The notes under the pieces were generated by a model that saw only the letters and a list, made by a program, of their open reading frames with translations, was not told the DNA's origin and made no database searches. From the NCBI RefSeq assembly GCF_036588685.1, contig NC_086375.1:8053916-8117915 (forward strand): DNA of 64,000 nt, read 5' to 3'. Below, in pieces: positions 24,701-35,300 of the stretch. A program made the translations under genes and the position numbers. The DNA is from Mytilus trossulus (Eukaryota; Mollusca; Bivalvia; Mytilida; Mytilidae). Positions within the stretch are counted from its first letter, which is position 1. Every line of letters starts with the position of its first letter.

Positions 24701-26621
24701 TTTGGGGTAAGACGGCTTCAAGCCGTCAATCCCCTATGGGGTTGACCAGATTGACACTCCCTCACATCATTCATTTTGTTTTTATACATGTTATAGTGTG
24801 GAAAACCCCCCAACAATTCTTACTTAGATTGAAGAGAAGGAGACCCAGAAATGAATAGTTTGACTTTAAACACTTTTTTACACATTTCCCTTCTGTTTCT
24901 CGAGAAATTATCGTATCTTGAACTCTCCTTTACACTATTTACGTTTATTTTACAATCCGGAAAAATTAGTATGACGAGATATTCTAAATATATCCAACCT
25001 ACATTGTATTTTATAGTGACGTCATTCTTGGAAGAAGCAGGGATATCCTTCACCAGTTCACTGGTTATTTAAATCATTCTTAGAGATCGTGCACTAATTA
25101 CAAATTTGTATTTGTTAAATCTAAACATAATATTGTTTACTGTAGATGATTTAAACATCAACATGCAATACTTTAATTTGTAGGTCAACAACTTTCAAAA
25201 TAAACAAAGATCGTGGGGTTACATGAGACAGGGGAAAGAAACGATTTTATTACTTTTTCGGGTCTCACTTATTAGAGACAAGAAGCGTCAAAAAACACAA
25301 GAAGCTTCAAAAAGACTATTTAGCGACAAGAAAAAATTATTCTTCTGGTCGCTAAAATTCTTCTTGTCGCTAATTTGTGAGACCACTTTTTTCTGTAAAA
25401 ATTCAGAGAATCTCCCTCCAATTCAGGAGCAACTCAATTGATGATTAATTATCCACGAAAATAAAAGTTAATGTTTTTAAACACTTCAAATGTGACATTT
25501 CATTGGATTAGTAGTCTTTAATTAAAACTAAATTTTTGTGCACCTACATAATCATTGTAATGGTAAAAAAAAATAATATAAATTTGCATTTTGTAGCCTG
25601 GTTTAAACATATTTATTATTTACAAATATTTCAAAATTAAGATATGGAAACAAGCTTCACACAGTTTACATCACTCATATTGTTTTTTTTATTAGTACCT
25701 GTTTCCCTGTGATGAGAGTTGTAACTCCGAACTTTAACAATGGAAATTTAAAACTGAATAGATTTTTCAGTCCACACTTTCTAAAGAAAAAACTTAAAGA
25801 TTCATGAGTACTGTCACAAAAAATGGAAAATTGCCCTAGCCTGCAGTTCAGTGGTACACAATCAAGATTTCAAAAAGTAATGTAGTTGTTGTGAAATGAC
25901 AGAATTCAGTTGAGTTATAGATAATTAGCTATCAACTTAAATAAAATGTTTAGATTCAGAAGATGCAGATCTCTTCCATTGGTCCAAATTGAATCCTAAA
26001 CTAAGGAAATGAAATTACATAAACAACAATTGATTTCAATATTGTCAACCTTTCTACATGTTCTAGCTGTTCTTTTTTTCATTCTTCATATGAAAACTAT
26101 CATAAGATACCCCCCCCCCCCTCTTCCAAAAACATAATTTAATAGAAACAAGGGCCGCCTTTCCCCTCAGAGCTATTCAGCTCTTTGATTTATCAAAGGA
26201 TCAAAGTTAATACTTTTTTTAAAAATTATGAAAATTAAACGAGCCAAATTAATTTTAGTGAATGTGTTGGATACCACCTTAAGGGCAATGTAAGTCTAGA
26301 ATAATTTTTCTCTCCTTAAGTTTGAGCAATTTTATGAGTTTTATTTGTTTGATAAAATTTGTAAAATGCATCTATGTGTAAAGATTAATTAAATAAAAAT
26401 ACATCTTTAAAGGACGATAAATACAAACAGAATTTCAATTTTCTGATGCTATGGTAATTATTTATGATATGTTTTTTTTTCAGTTTATGGAATATGTGAT
26501 GAAAGTTTTGCTACCTGAAATGTTAATAAAGATCCACATGGCCGTTAACAGTGTCAGCCATAGAGAATCAGAGGTCATGATGATGGAAGCTTTGTCCAAG
26601 CCAGGAGGTGTCTACATTTGA
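9741..26621 (+). CDS. SLX4IP: SLX4IP, SLX4-interacting protein (eight coding exons; N-terminal exon missing)
   Basis: In vertebrates SLX4IP binds SLX4 and XPF-ERCC1 and acts in interstrand-crosslink repair and telomere maintenance in the nucleus. Exons: 9741-9825, 10947-11033, 12747-12838, 13472-13659, 15464-16999, 22138-22186, 24172-24270, 26484-26621 (stop TGA 26619-26621). All junction phases agree, giving 757 codons. The first four exons match the human N-terminal domain: EIEKLLKGPVRAKIEER, STVRLGYVFKKKSLHHTLLL, FREKVVVFVTS and VLHDCSQ...ISNYFTK (human FPDRFVVCVS...VLHGVSDYFAE). The large fifth exon is acidic and Ser/Asp-rich, with a basic KNKRKRSKR stretch. The last three exons form a compact block ending FMEYVMKVLLPEMLIKI that I do not know from human SLX4IP (408 aa). 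The first residues (human MASKK...DLHILP) lie in an upstream exon not found. If the donor at 17000 is skipped, the frame stops at once (TAG). MKKS is the divergent neighbour. Confidence 0.8.
11205..11275. repeat. Interspersed repeat family B, fragment
   Basis: Carries gatgtggtatgattgcaaatg and gagacaactctcc, shared with 13165-13390, 28555-28745, 49440-49615 and 49853-49970. Confidence 0.65.
11590..11925. repeat. Interspersed repeat family A, inverted long copy
   Basis: Reverse-complement counterpart of 2564-2905, collinear along nearly its full length, including the block on plain and palindromic words near 11640-11700 (gagcctgtcccaagtcagga). It sits in the SLX4IP intron between the exons at 10947-11033 and 12747-12838. 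Confidence 0.8.
12347..12596. repeat. Tandem duplication, 130 bp period
   Basis: Two adjacent units begin attgtatttattgtgaa at 12349 and 12479 and share gaatatgcatga, tttgccactggatgtta and acatcaaaaacttcacgtt. It lies immediately before the third SLX4IP exon. Confidence 0.8.
12875..13155. repeat. Interspersed repeat family C, copy 1
   Basis: About 270 bp: caggttaacgtttttgttc, then gtccaatcaacttgaaa, atgccaaattaga, tgaacatagaaaatgatag, ggggcatc. Same orientation as 14610-14875 and 56940-57180. In a SLX4IP intron. Confidence 0.75.
13165..13390. repeat. Interspersed repeat family B, copy
   Basis: Starts gatgtgatatgattgccaat and continues to aactaacggtttgattta, collinear with copies at 28555 and 49440. 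Confidence 0.65.
13733..13971. mobile_element. 239 bp element with inverted termini ACCTGCCAACT
   Basis: Begins ACCTGCCAACTTTTCC and ends with the complement AGTTGGCAGGT. The termini match the larger element at 52624-53649. No transposase is encoded. It lies in the SLX4IP intron between exons 4 and 5. Confidence 0.65.
14610..14875. repeat. Interspersed repeat family C, copy 2
   Basis: Collinear with copy 1: aggttaaagtttttggtcga, atcaacttgaaac, tgccaaattaga, tgaacatagaaaatgatag, ggggcatccgtgtac. Confidence 0.75.
17403..19999. repeat. Minisatellite, 60/61 bp unit, about 43 copies, with higher-order structure
   Basis: Unit variants share gactcaacaacaggaactcc, tctaataacaaggtgtaat and ctcaggtgttttgggaggg. 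60 bp units (gaattctctaat) alternate with 61 bp units (gaactcctctaat). Rare variants recur at fixed distances: aaacaaggttttatctc at 18461 and 19676, and aacaaaatga at 18561 and 19776 (both 1215 bp apart); acagaaactcatc at 18201 and 19172 (971 bp apart). This shows multi-unit block duplications. The minus strand is open over several units, giving long low-complexity frames that are not genes. It lies inside the 5.1 kb SLX4IP intron 17000-22137. Confidence 0.95.
20523..21540. mobile_element. 1018 bp non-autonomous DNA element flanked by TAA
   Basis: The left end GGCCACGTTTTTTTAATTTG and the right end (reversed) GGCCAGGATTTTTCAATTTG continue into a shared TTGGTTTACGGAT, giving terminal inverted repeats of about 33 bp. 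TAA flanks both ends (20520-20522 and 21541-21543), as expected for a PIF/Harbinger-type 3 bp duplication. No transposase frame is seen. In the same SLX4IP intron as the minisatellite. Confidence 0.75.
23329..23393. mobile_element. Short internally deleted copy of the TTAGTCC foldback family
   Basis: 65 bp with TTAGTCC at the left and TCATAATTATTTGGACTAA at the right, matching the right arm of 4117-4245. It is flanked by CAATAAC on both sides (8 bp, ACAATAAC, if one terminal A is shared). It lies in the SLX4IP intron 22187-24171. Confidence 0.65.
24514..26282. mobile_element. TTAA-flanked inverted-repeat element, split by a later insertion
   Basis: The ends TTAAGGTGGTACC (24514) and TACCACCTTAA (26282) match a complete 285 bp copy at 55209-55493. 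Here the left part (24514 to about 24705) and right part (about 26190-26282) are separated by roughly 1.5 kb of unrelated sequence that starts with the palindrome GACGGCTTCAAGCCGTC and ends near a hairpin AGAGCT...AGCTCT. It lies in the SLX4IP intron 24271-26483. Confidence 0.75.
25261..25384. mobile_element. 124 bp foldback element
   Basis: Starts GGTCTCACTTATTAGAGAC and ends GTCGCTAATTTGTGAGACC; the arms contain repeated (A)GCGACAAGAAG words on alternating strands. The flanks ACTTTTTCG and ACTTTTTTC are similar, so possibly a degraded target-site duplication. Nested inside the 1.5 kb insertion within 24514-26282. Confidence 0.6.
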
Positions 26622-27680
26622 ATAGATCTGTATTGAGGAGAAAAGCTTACATATATATCTATATTCCTTCCATTATTTTACAAAGGTTGTAAGACATGTG
26701 AAAATTGAGGTTTTTTTCTCAGGAATTTTGATGCTAATACTCATAAACTTATAGGCAAATACAAGTTCTTTGTGCAATTGAAGCAACACAAATGTAAACC
26801 TATACATGTGAAGTTCATATCAGTATTTAGATCTGACAATCAAACTTTATATGAGTTATGATCTCAATCCATTCTGCATTTTGACCAGTTAAAACTCTTT
26901 ATTAGATGTGTTAAACATTTTGTAAAAGAGAAAACAATATTTACCTCAAGAGAAGACTAGGGTAAAGAAATACTGTCACTCCTAGCTAAATTGGGCATTC
27001 AATTTGACTCTGTGGTTGTTTAAAAGCATTATATTCACTTGTTGACTGAGTGTTAGAAAGCTCTCATTGTATTGACACAGTTTTAAGTTATATTTTACAA
27101 CTAAGACTTTTTACTGTGGATTCATTATATTTCTTTGGGTGTTATATTTCATGGATTTATTAGTATACAGGGTAGGTGACTGTTGAATTAATCAAGATAA
27201 CAAAATATACTTTTTCTGTATAAATAGAGACCGATCTAGCTGAAAACATAAACCTGAATGTTCACAATATGGTTCTAAAACTCATGAACCACAGTAGATT
27301 GTAACAGATTCTTATTGAACCAAGAAACTTATCTTTTAATTGATCTTTATAAAGCTTCCCTGTCAAATTAGATACAATTGAACCCTTAATAGTAAATGAG
27401 TACCCTTTTATGTCAAATAGACTTCAAGAATTACAGTTAATTTTACATAAATGTATAGATTTTTAACTAAGAAAGAAAACAAATATCTTAATGCATATTC
27501 TGACTTAAGACCATGTGAGTTAACTTTGTAAAAAGAAACTTTATACATTTTTGTTATTTTGTTTGTTTAAAGGAAGCAAATTGTTTCCTTTTTGTTATGT
27601 ATTCTCATTTTGGTTTAGATTTGAATAATCTTTTCTAGTCATAGGTATATCGGGTAGTCTACCATTTATATAGAAATAAA
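26622..27680 (+). other. SLX4IP 3' untranslated region with candidate polyadenylation signal
   Basis: No exon-like coding follows the TGA. AATAAA at 27675-27680 (gaaataaacaa) is a reasonable polyadenylation signal; another lies near 27754 (gtgaataaacag). The exact 3' end is inferred. Confidence 0.4.
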
Positions 27681-28218
27681 CAATTTGAAAATTTGATTTG
27701 TGAATATTATTTTCTAAATAACTTTTTTAAAAAGATATGAAAATTATTCTTTGTGAATAAACAGAGTTAATGGATTCAAGTCATGAAATAGTATTAACCA
27801 AACAACACAAACAAAAAAGTAATTTAGAAGTCAGTTGAATGAAGGTTTTCAACAATAGCTAAATTTCAAACTCTGAAATAGTGGAAAATTTGTGCAGGTT
27901 GTCTTCACCGACTTCAGATTCAGATTTAACAGAACCTTCCAAAGGTCTTTTATCAACACCAAAAACAACAGAATACACATATAGACAACCACTGACAATA
28001 TTTCAGACTTTTGATGAGCACATTAAAATATGTGACAACATTTAACTTTAATGGAGTATTCAACCTTTCTACTGTTATGCAGAATTGTAACAAGAACACT
28101 CAATAAAAACCTGTTCAGAAAAAAAAACACTTTACCCTATCGTGTTTATATCACATCTAACAAAAATGTGTTTACAGGTTTAATGATTCTGTATAACATA
28201 TCAGAGTCTGTAGAAATC

Positions 28219-28290
28219 AATAAAATTGAGAATGGAAATAGGGAATGTGTCAAAGAGACAACAACTTGACTGAAGAGAAGACAACAGCCG
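28219..28290. repeat. Interspersed repeat family A, fragment
   Basis: Short fragment with aaattgagaatggaaat and gtgtcaaagagacaacaac, lying between SLX4IP and the calmodulin-like gene. Confidence 0.65.
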
Positions 28291-28554
28291 AAGGAAATCA
28301 ATGTTCACTACAAGAATGAATGTGTCATCCTGCTCATCATATTCCCACTTTTAATTGAATGATAACTCTCAGTGCTAATTTTAGAAATATACGATGTAGT
28401 ATAGATCATATATATAGATACAATTATTTGCCCTAAAGAAGCACCAGAACTTGTCTTGAACACATTTTTCACATCTTACGCAGGTTTTAATATTTGACAC
28501 AACAACATTTACTTAGATTTTTTATCACTCCAGTCATAGCTAAATTGTATATAG

Positions 28555-28745
28555 AAATAAAAAGATGTAATATGATTGTCAATGAGACAACTCTCTGTCC
28601 AAGTCGCAATGTGTGAAAAGTAAACAATTAAAGGTTAAAGTACAGCCTTCAACACAGAGACTGAAATCAGCAAGCTATAAATGACCCCACAATAACTCGT
28701 GAAATACAGTTCAAACAGGGAAAAAACAACAGTCTAATTTAAACT
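28555..28745. repeat. Interspersed repeat family B, copy
   Basis: Collinear with 49440-49615: gatgtaatatgattgtcaat, gagacaactct, aggttaaagtacagccttca, aagctataaa, acagtctaat. Confidence 0.75.
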
Positions 28746-29396
28746 TCATGTATGTGGATGGAAAAAAAATGAGAATAAGAGCAATTTACTTAAACTGCAG
28801 TTTATCAAAATAAGATTACTAGTGGTTACCATACTAATTGACCAATGCTTTCACAGTAATACTGTCTGTGTATAGCCCGTCAAGGTTGTTAAAAACTTCC
28901 ATCGTTGTGGTGAAGATTAAATTCACCAAAATGTTGTTATTGGTTTACAACCTTCTATGTAATTGATATCTAACCAATCACATACTTTCTTATGTACCAG
29001 GGATTTTGGTGGCACAGTAGTCAAAACAATTGTATCATTTGTATGTCAACAGCTGTTAAGTGCAGCTGCTCTCCAGCAGCAAATTCAGAAAATTTCAATT
29101 CTCCTAAAATGATACCTGGACTGATCAGAACTTGCAAAAAAAAATAAGGAATTTTTCATATACATATCTTATCTTTTCTGAACTAATCCTCACATGGAGA
29201 ACGATCAAAATAAAGGAAACTCATAATTTACTGAGATATTTTAAATAACATTTAAAATATATACAAAATTAAATGTGTAATAAATTAAAAACAATGTAAA
29301 ATATTGCACTGGAAATCTGGAATATTTGTCTTTTTGTTTATCTTGAGCTGTGTTTTGTTCTGTTCTGTGACAAGGCTTTCCTGCTTTATGTACTTC

Positions 29397-32300
29397 TCAT
29401 TTCCCCACAAGGACATGGGCAAACTCTGAAAAAGAAATTAAAACATATATTCCATACTTCTTTCAATTGCTTAAGGAGAGAATTTAGTTGCTGGAAAGTC
29501 CTAAATATTTCTCAATTCTTGAAAAAAAAATTGAGATGTGATTAGTATTGACACTTATATCCCAGATTCTTCCCTCTCCTCTGTTTCGTTTGTTGATTTT
29601 AAACATATTTTATTCATTAAGATATGAAAATGATTGAGCAACAGGCACAGCTTATAAAAGCTCTTTCCATATTTATCGTTTGTTGATGCTATTCCCTCTG
29701 AAACATGTGTAACATTTGTATATCTATAACTTTGTGTGTTGTCTCTGATCTTTGAAACCATTATAGATAGAAAAATATGAAATGACGAGATCTACCTTCC
29801 CTTTATAAAGACTAAAAACTGCGAGACAACGCTTTTTATGAGTCATTACTCTAATGATGAATATTTTTTTACCATTTTGTTATTACCTAATATCTGTTTG
29901 ATTATCAGCATTGTTTGGTAACATAACTGTATTTCATACATTGTTTGTGTTTACATCTGTTAATGTCGAGTCTGCAATTTTGTTGCAGAAAGCTTGTCAT
30001 AGAGATAGTGATCCGGTGGCGGTGGCGTTAGCTAACTTCTTAAAAGCTTTATATTTTTGAAGGTAGAAGACCTGGATGCTTCATACTTTGTATATAGATG
30101 CCTCATATTATGAAGTTTCCGTCAGTCACATGTCCAATGTCGTTGACCTCATTTTCATGGTTCATTGACTACTTGAAAAAAAGTGAAGATTTTTTGTAAT
30201 GTTAAATTCTCTCTTATTATAAGTAATTGGATAACTATATTTGGTATGTGCGTACCTTACAAGACCTTACAAGGTCCTCATACCCGTCAGACAGTTTTCA
30301 CTTGACCTCGACCTCATTTCATGGATCAGTGAACAAGGTTAAGTTTTGGTGGTCAAGTCCATATCTCAGATACTATAAACAATAGGTCTTGTATATTCTG
30401 TGTGAAAGGACTAAGGTGTACATGTCCAACTGGCAGGTGTCATCTAACCTTGACCTCATTTTCATGGTTCAGTGGTTATAGTTAAGTTTTTGTGATTTGG
30501 TCTGTTTTTCTTATACTATATGCAATAGGTCTACTTTATTTGGTGTATGGAATGATTGTAAGGTGTTCATGTCTAGCTGACAGGTGTCATCTGACCTTGA
30601 CCTCATTTTCATGGTATAGTGGTAAAAGTTAAGTGTTTGAGTTTTGGTCTATTTTTCTAATACTTAATGCATTAGGTCAACTATATTTGGTGTATCTATA
30701 TGTCTGTTACCCAGGTTTTATTTGACCTAGACCCCATTTTCACGGTCAATTGCTAAGGGTTAAGTGTTAGTGTTTTGGTCTCTTTTTCTTAATTTATAAG
30801 CAATATGTCAACTATATTTGTTGTATTGAAGAATTGTTAGCTGTACATGTCTGCCTGGCATGGTTCATCTGACCCTGACCTCATTTTCATGGTTCATTGA
30901 TCAATGTTTCGTTTTCTTTGTTAATGTTGAGTTTATGTGACAGTTGTAATAAAGGTTTATATTTAGGTCTATCAACATACTATCAATGATTAGTAAAGAA
31001 GGCGACACATTTCAGTGTGTGCACTCTTGTATTTCCAAATGTAATGTGTGTCAATTGACTAGTTTGTACTGATGTTAAGTGTTTTTAAAATACTGTCTTG
31101 TTTTAATGTTGATAGTACATGCATCTGTTTTGTTTGTTTGGTTGTTTGAATGACCGTCTTGTTTCAATGTTTATGCATCTTGCTTGTTTTCTGTGTTGTT
31201 TGTAGGATGTTTTTGTGCAGTTGTTTGGTCTTGTTGTTTGTGCAGCTGTCGGTGTTTGTATTTGTATGATTTGTATACGGCTGTTTTGTGTTTAGTGTTG
31301 TTTGTGCAACTTGCTTGTTTTCGGTGTTGTTTGAAGGGCTGTCCTGTTTTCAGTGTTGTTTGTGCAACTTGCTTGTTTTCGGTGTTGTTTGCAGGGCTGG
31401 TTTGTTTTCTGTGTTGTTTGCAGGGCTGTCTTGTTTTTGGTGTTGTTCAATGTCATTTGTATAGAGCTGTTTTGTTTTCGGTGATTTTTTTTATAAACTG
31501 TCTTATTTTCAGTGTTGTTTTCTGTGTTGTTTTGTTTTCAATGTTAGTTTGCTTGACTGTTTTGTTTTCGGTGTTGTTTGTAGAGTTGTTTTGTTTTCGG
31601 TGTTGGACTGTTTTCAGTGTTATTTGTATTGCTGTCTTGTTTTTAGTGTTGTTTGTATGGCTGTCTTGTTTTTGGTGTTGTTTGTAGGGCTTTCTTGTTT
31701 TCGATGTTGTTTGTAGGGCTGTCTCGTTTTCGGAGATGTTTGTATGGCTGTCTCGTTTTCGGTGTTATTTGTAGGGCTGTCTTGTTTTCGGTGTTGTTTG
31801 TAGGGCTGTCTTGTTTTCGGTGTTGTTTGTAGGACTGTCTCGTTTTCTGTGTTGTGTGTAGGGCTGTCTCGTTTTCGGTGTTGTTTGTAGGGCTGTCTCG
31901 TTTTCAGTTTTGTTTGTAGGGCTGTCTTGTTTTCGGTGTTGTTTGTAGGGCTGTCTTGTTTTCTGTGTTGTGTGTAGTGCAGCCTCGTTTTCGGTGTTGA
32001 TTATAGGGCTGTTTTGTTTTCTGCCTCCATGCGCGTAGCTACGTTTACGTCAAAACGCCCGGGCGGGCGTACACTTAAATTTTAAAAATAAAAAAAAATT
32101 ATCGACATAGTATAAGAATAACTGGTCAAAAGCACATCAGCCTTGTGCTTCAATGGATTGTAATTTTGAATAAAAAAAAAATACTCAAATAGATCATTTA
32201 ATATATCTGTTCGAATCTTTTGTAAAAGTCTGAATCTACTATGAATTCTACGTACTTTTCTTATATTTTAAGCAATCCACTATCTGCTCAGATTCGATAT

Positions 32301-35300
32301 GTTGTTTGTATTTTTGTCGAGCCTGTGATTTATGTCCCAAAAGCGAGATAAAGCGGCGTCAATATTTAGGTTCCGATTGGGATAGTCTTTTGAATGACTC
32401 TCCGTTAAATTTTACGAAAGTTGAACAGAAACTGTTTATGCTCAAAAGAGTATTCAGAGCAATATAATAATGCAATTATATCTTTAATTTTCCCGCATTT
32501 TAAGGACAAAATGTATTTCTTTCTGGGATTTTTAAGTGGTCGCAATTTGGGCTTACATTTTGGTATTTCTCAATTACATAATATTAACTACTTGTCGAAC
32601 CTTCATCGAATTTTATGAAAATGTTGAAGAAGCTTTTTCTATGAATAATGTCTAAAGCTAAAAAATTTATAACATTTGTTTTCGTTCATTTTTCTGTTCT
32701 TTTCTGATAAACAGATAGCCGGACTCTTCTTTACGCAATTAATTGTTTTACATGAATTGTTCAATTTATAAAACCTTCATAGATTGTCGTGAAATATTCC
32801 AGATCCAGAAAAAAATATCAAAAGAAAATTCTAGATTTTTTTTAAAAATCCCTTTAAGGAATGATATATTGATTCACTTTTTGTGGGAAGAAATCCTAGG
32901 TGTTCCAGAATCTTTTTATATTGCTCCTCTTAGAAATCTTTTTTTTTTTTGTGTTCATTAAAAGGTGCATTTGTCGATTGTATGCTCACTCACGGCACCC
33001 TTTAAACTTATTTTAAAGTAATATTGGTTTGGACGTTTTCTCTAAAACCAATGGCCGTTAGGCTCACTTCCAGTTTAACACGATGAATAAGTTAACATAA
33101 ACCAAAATTTTAGCAAAACAAATAAACCATTTAGATTCAAAAGTGTGAATGATTTTTACTGACAGGAATTATTATGGTACATTCTCGATAGCTTTCCCTT
33201 TCGAACCCATTACCAGCAGGTGCTTAAACATTGAGCAGTTGGAACCCTTCATATTCCTCGCCAAGGTTCGGGCTTACACGTAAAAATGACCCAGCTACGC
33301 CACTGGCCTCTTGTATCATCTCGTCAACCTCTAATCACTCAGTCTCCCTCTCTTCGGTTAGTGAGAACATGTCGGAGCTCTGCCGTACTGATATAACCAT
33401 TGCCTTCATAATTGATTTGTCCGTCACCCGTCAGATCTGCCTCTTGTATCATCTCTTCAACCTCCTCATCTCTCAGTCTCTCTCCAAGGTCTGTGAGAAC
33501 ATGTCGTAGCTCTGCCGTACTGATATACCCCTTACCTTCATAATTGATTAGTCCGTCACCCGTCAGATCTGCCTCTTGTATCATCTCTTCAACCTCCTCA
33601 TCTCTCAGCCTCTATCCGAGGTCTGTGAGAACATGTCGGAGCTACTGCACTGATATACCCCTTACCTTCATAATTGATTAGTCCGTCACCCGTCAGATCT
33701 GCCTCTTGTATCATCTCTTCAACCTCCTCATCTCTCAGCCTCTATCCGAGGTTAGTGAGAACATGTCGGAGCTACTGCACTGATATTCCCTCTTACCTTC
33801 ATAATTGATTAGTCCGTCTCCCGTCAGATCTGCCTCTTGTATCATCTCTTCAACCTCCTCATCTCTCAGTCTCTCTCCATGGTTAGTGAGAACATGTCGG
33901 AGCTACTGCACTGATATTCCCTCTTACCTTCATAATTGATTAGTCCGTCACCCGTCAGATCTGCCTCTTGTATCATCTCGTCAACCTCCAATCTCTCAGT
34001 TTCTCTCCATGGTTAGTTAGAACATGTGGGCTAGCTCTGCCGTACTGATATACCCCTTACCTTCATAATTGATTTGTCCGTCACCCGTCAGATCTGCCTC
34101 TTGTATCATCTCTTCAACCTCCTCATCTCTCAGTCTCTCTCCATGGTTAGTGAGAACATGTCGGAGCTACTGCACTGATATTCCCTCTTACCTTCATAAT
34201 TGATTAGTCCGTCACCCGTCAGATCTGCCTCTTGTATCATCTCGTCAACCTCCTCATCTCTCAGTCTCTCTCCGAGGTTAGTAAGAATATGTAGCTCTGT
34301 CGTACTTATATACCCCTTACCTTCATAATTGATTTGTCCGTCTCCCGTCAAATCTGCCTCTCGTATCATCTCGTTAACCTCCTAATCTTTCAGCCTCTCT
34401 CCGAGGTTAGTGAGAACATGCCGTAGCTCTGCCGCACTGATATACCCCTTACCTTCATAATTGATTTGTCGGTCTCCCGTCAAATCTGCCTCTTGTATCA
34501 TCTCGTCAACCTTCTCATCTCGTCAGCCTCTATCCGAGGTTAGTGAGAACATGCCGGAGCTCTGCCGCACTGATATACCCCTTACCTTCATAATTGATTT
34601 GTCCGTCTCCTGTCAGATCTGCCCCTCGTATCATCTCGTCAACCTTCTCATCTCGTCAGCCTCTATCCGAGGTTAGTGAGAACATGTCGGAGCTACCGCA
34701 CTGATATAACCATTGCCTTCATAATTGATTTGTCCGTCTCCTGTCAGATCTGCCTCTCGTATCATCTCGTCAACCTTCTCATCTCGTCAGCCTCTATCCG
34801 AGGTTAGTGAGAACATGTCGGAGCTACCGCACTGATATTCCCTCTTACCTTCATAATTGATTTGTCCGTCTCCTGTCAGATCTGCCCCTCGTATCATCTC
34901 GTCAACCTCCTCATCTCTCAGCCTCTCTCCGAGGTTAGTGAGAACATGAAGCTCTGTCGTACTGATATACCTCTTACCTTCATAATTGATTTGTCCGTCT
35001 CCGGTCAGATCTGCCCCTCGTATCATCTCGTCAACCTTCTCATCTCGTCAGCCTCTATCCGAGGTTAGTGAGAACATGTCGGAGCTACCGCACTGATATA
35101 ACCATTGCCTTCATAATTGATTTGTCCGTCTCCTGTCAGATCTGCCTCTCGTATCATCTCGTCAACCTTCTCATCTCGTCAGCCTCTATCCGAGGTTAGT
35201 GAGAACATGTCGGAGCTACCGCACTGATATAACCATTGCCTTCATAATTGATTTGTCCGTCTCCCGTCAGATCTGCCTCTCGTATCATCTCGTCAACCTC

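Larger units (their letters stand above)
27700..29396. other. Spacer between convergent SLX4IP and calmodulin-like gene
   Basis: AT-rich sequence holding fragments of repeat families A (28219-28290) and B (28555-28745). The part nearest 29396 should be the 3' untranslated region of the calmodulin-like gene. I find no other coding exon. Confidence 0.5.

Noticed and set aside
31184..31687. 167-codon Cys-rich plus-strand frame
   Set aside because: Explained by the 29 bp minisatellite.
33339..35026. Poly-EF-hand protein encoded by the array
   Set aside because: Frameshifts and stops between units; no acceptors inside units; the frame from the true exon stops within the first repeat.
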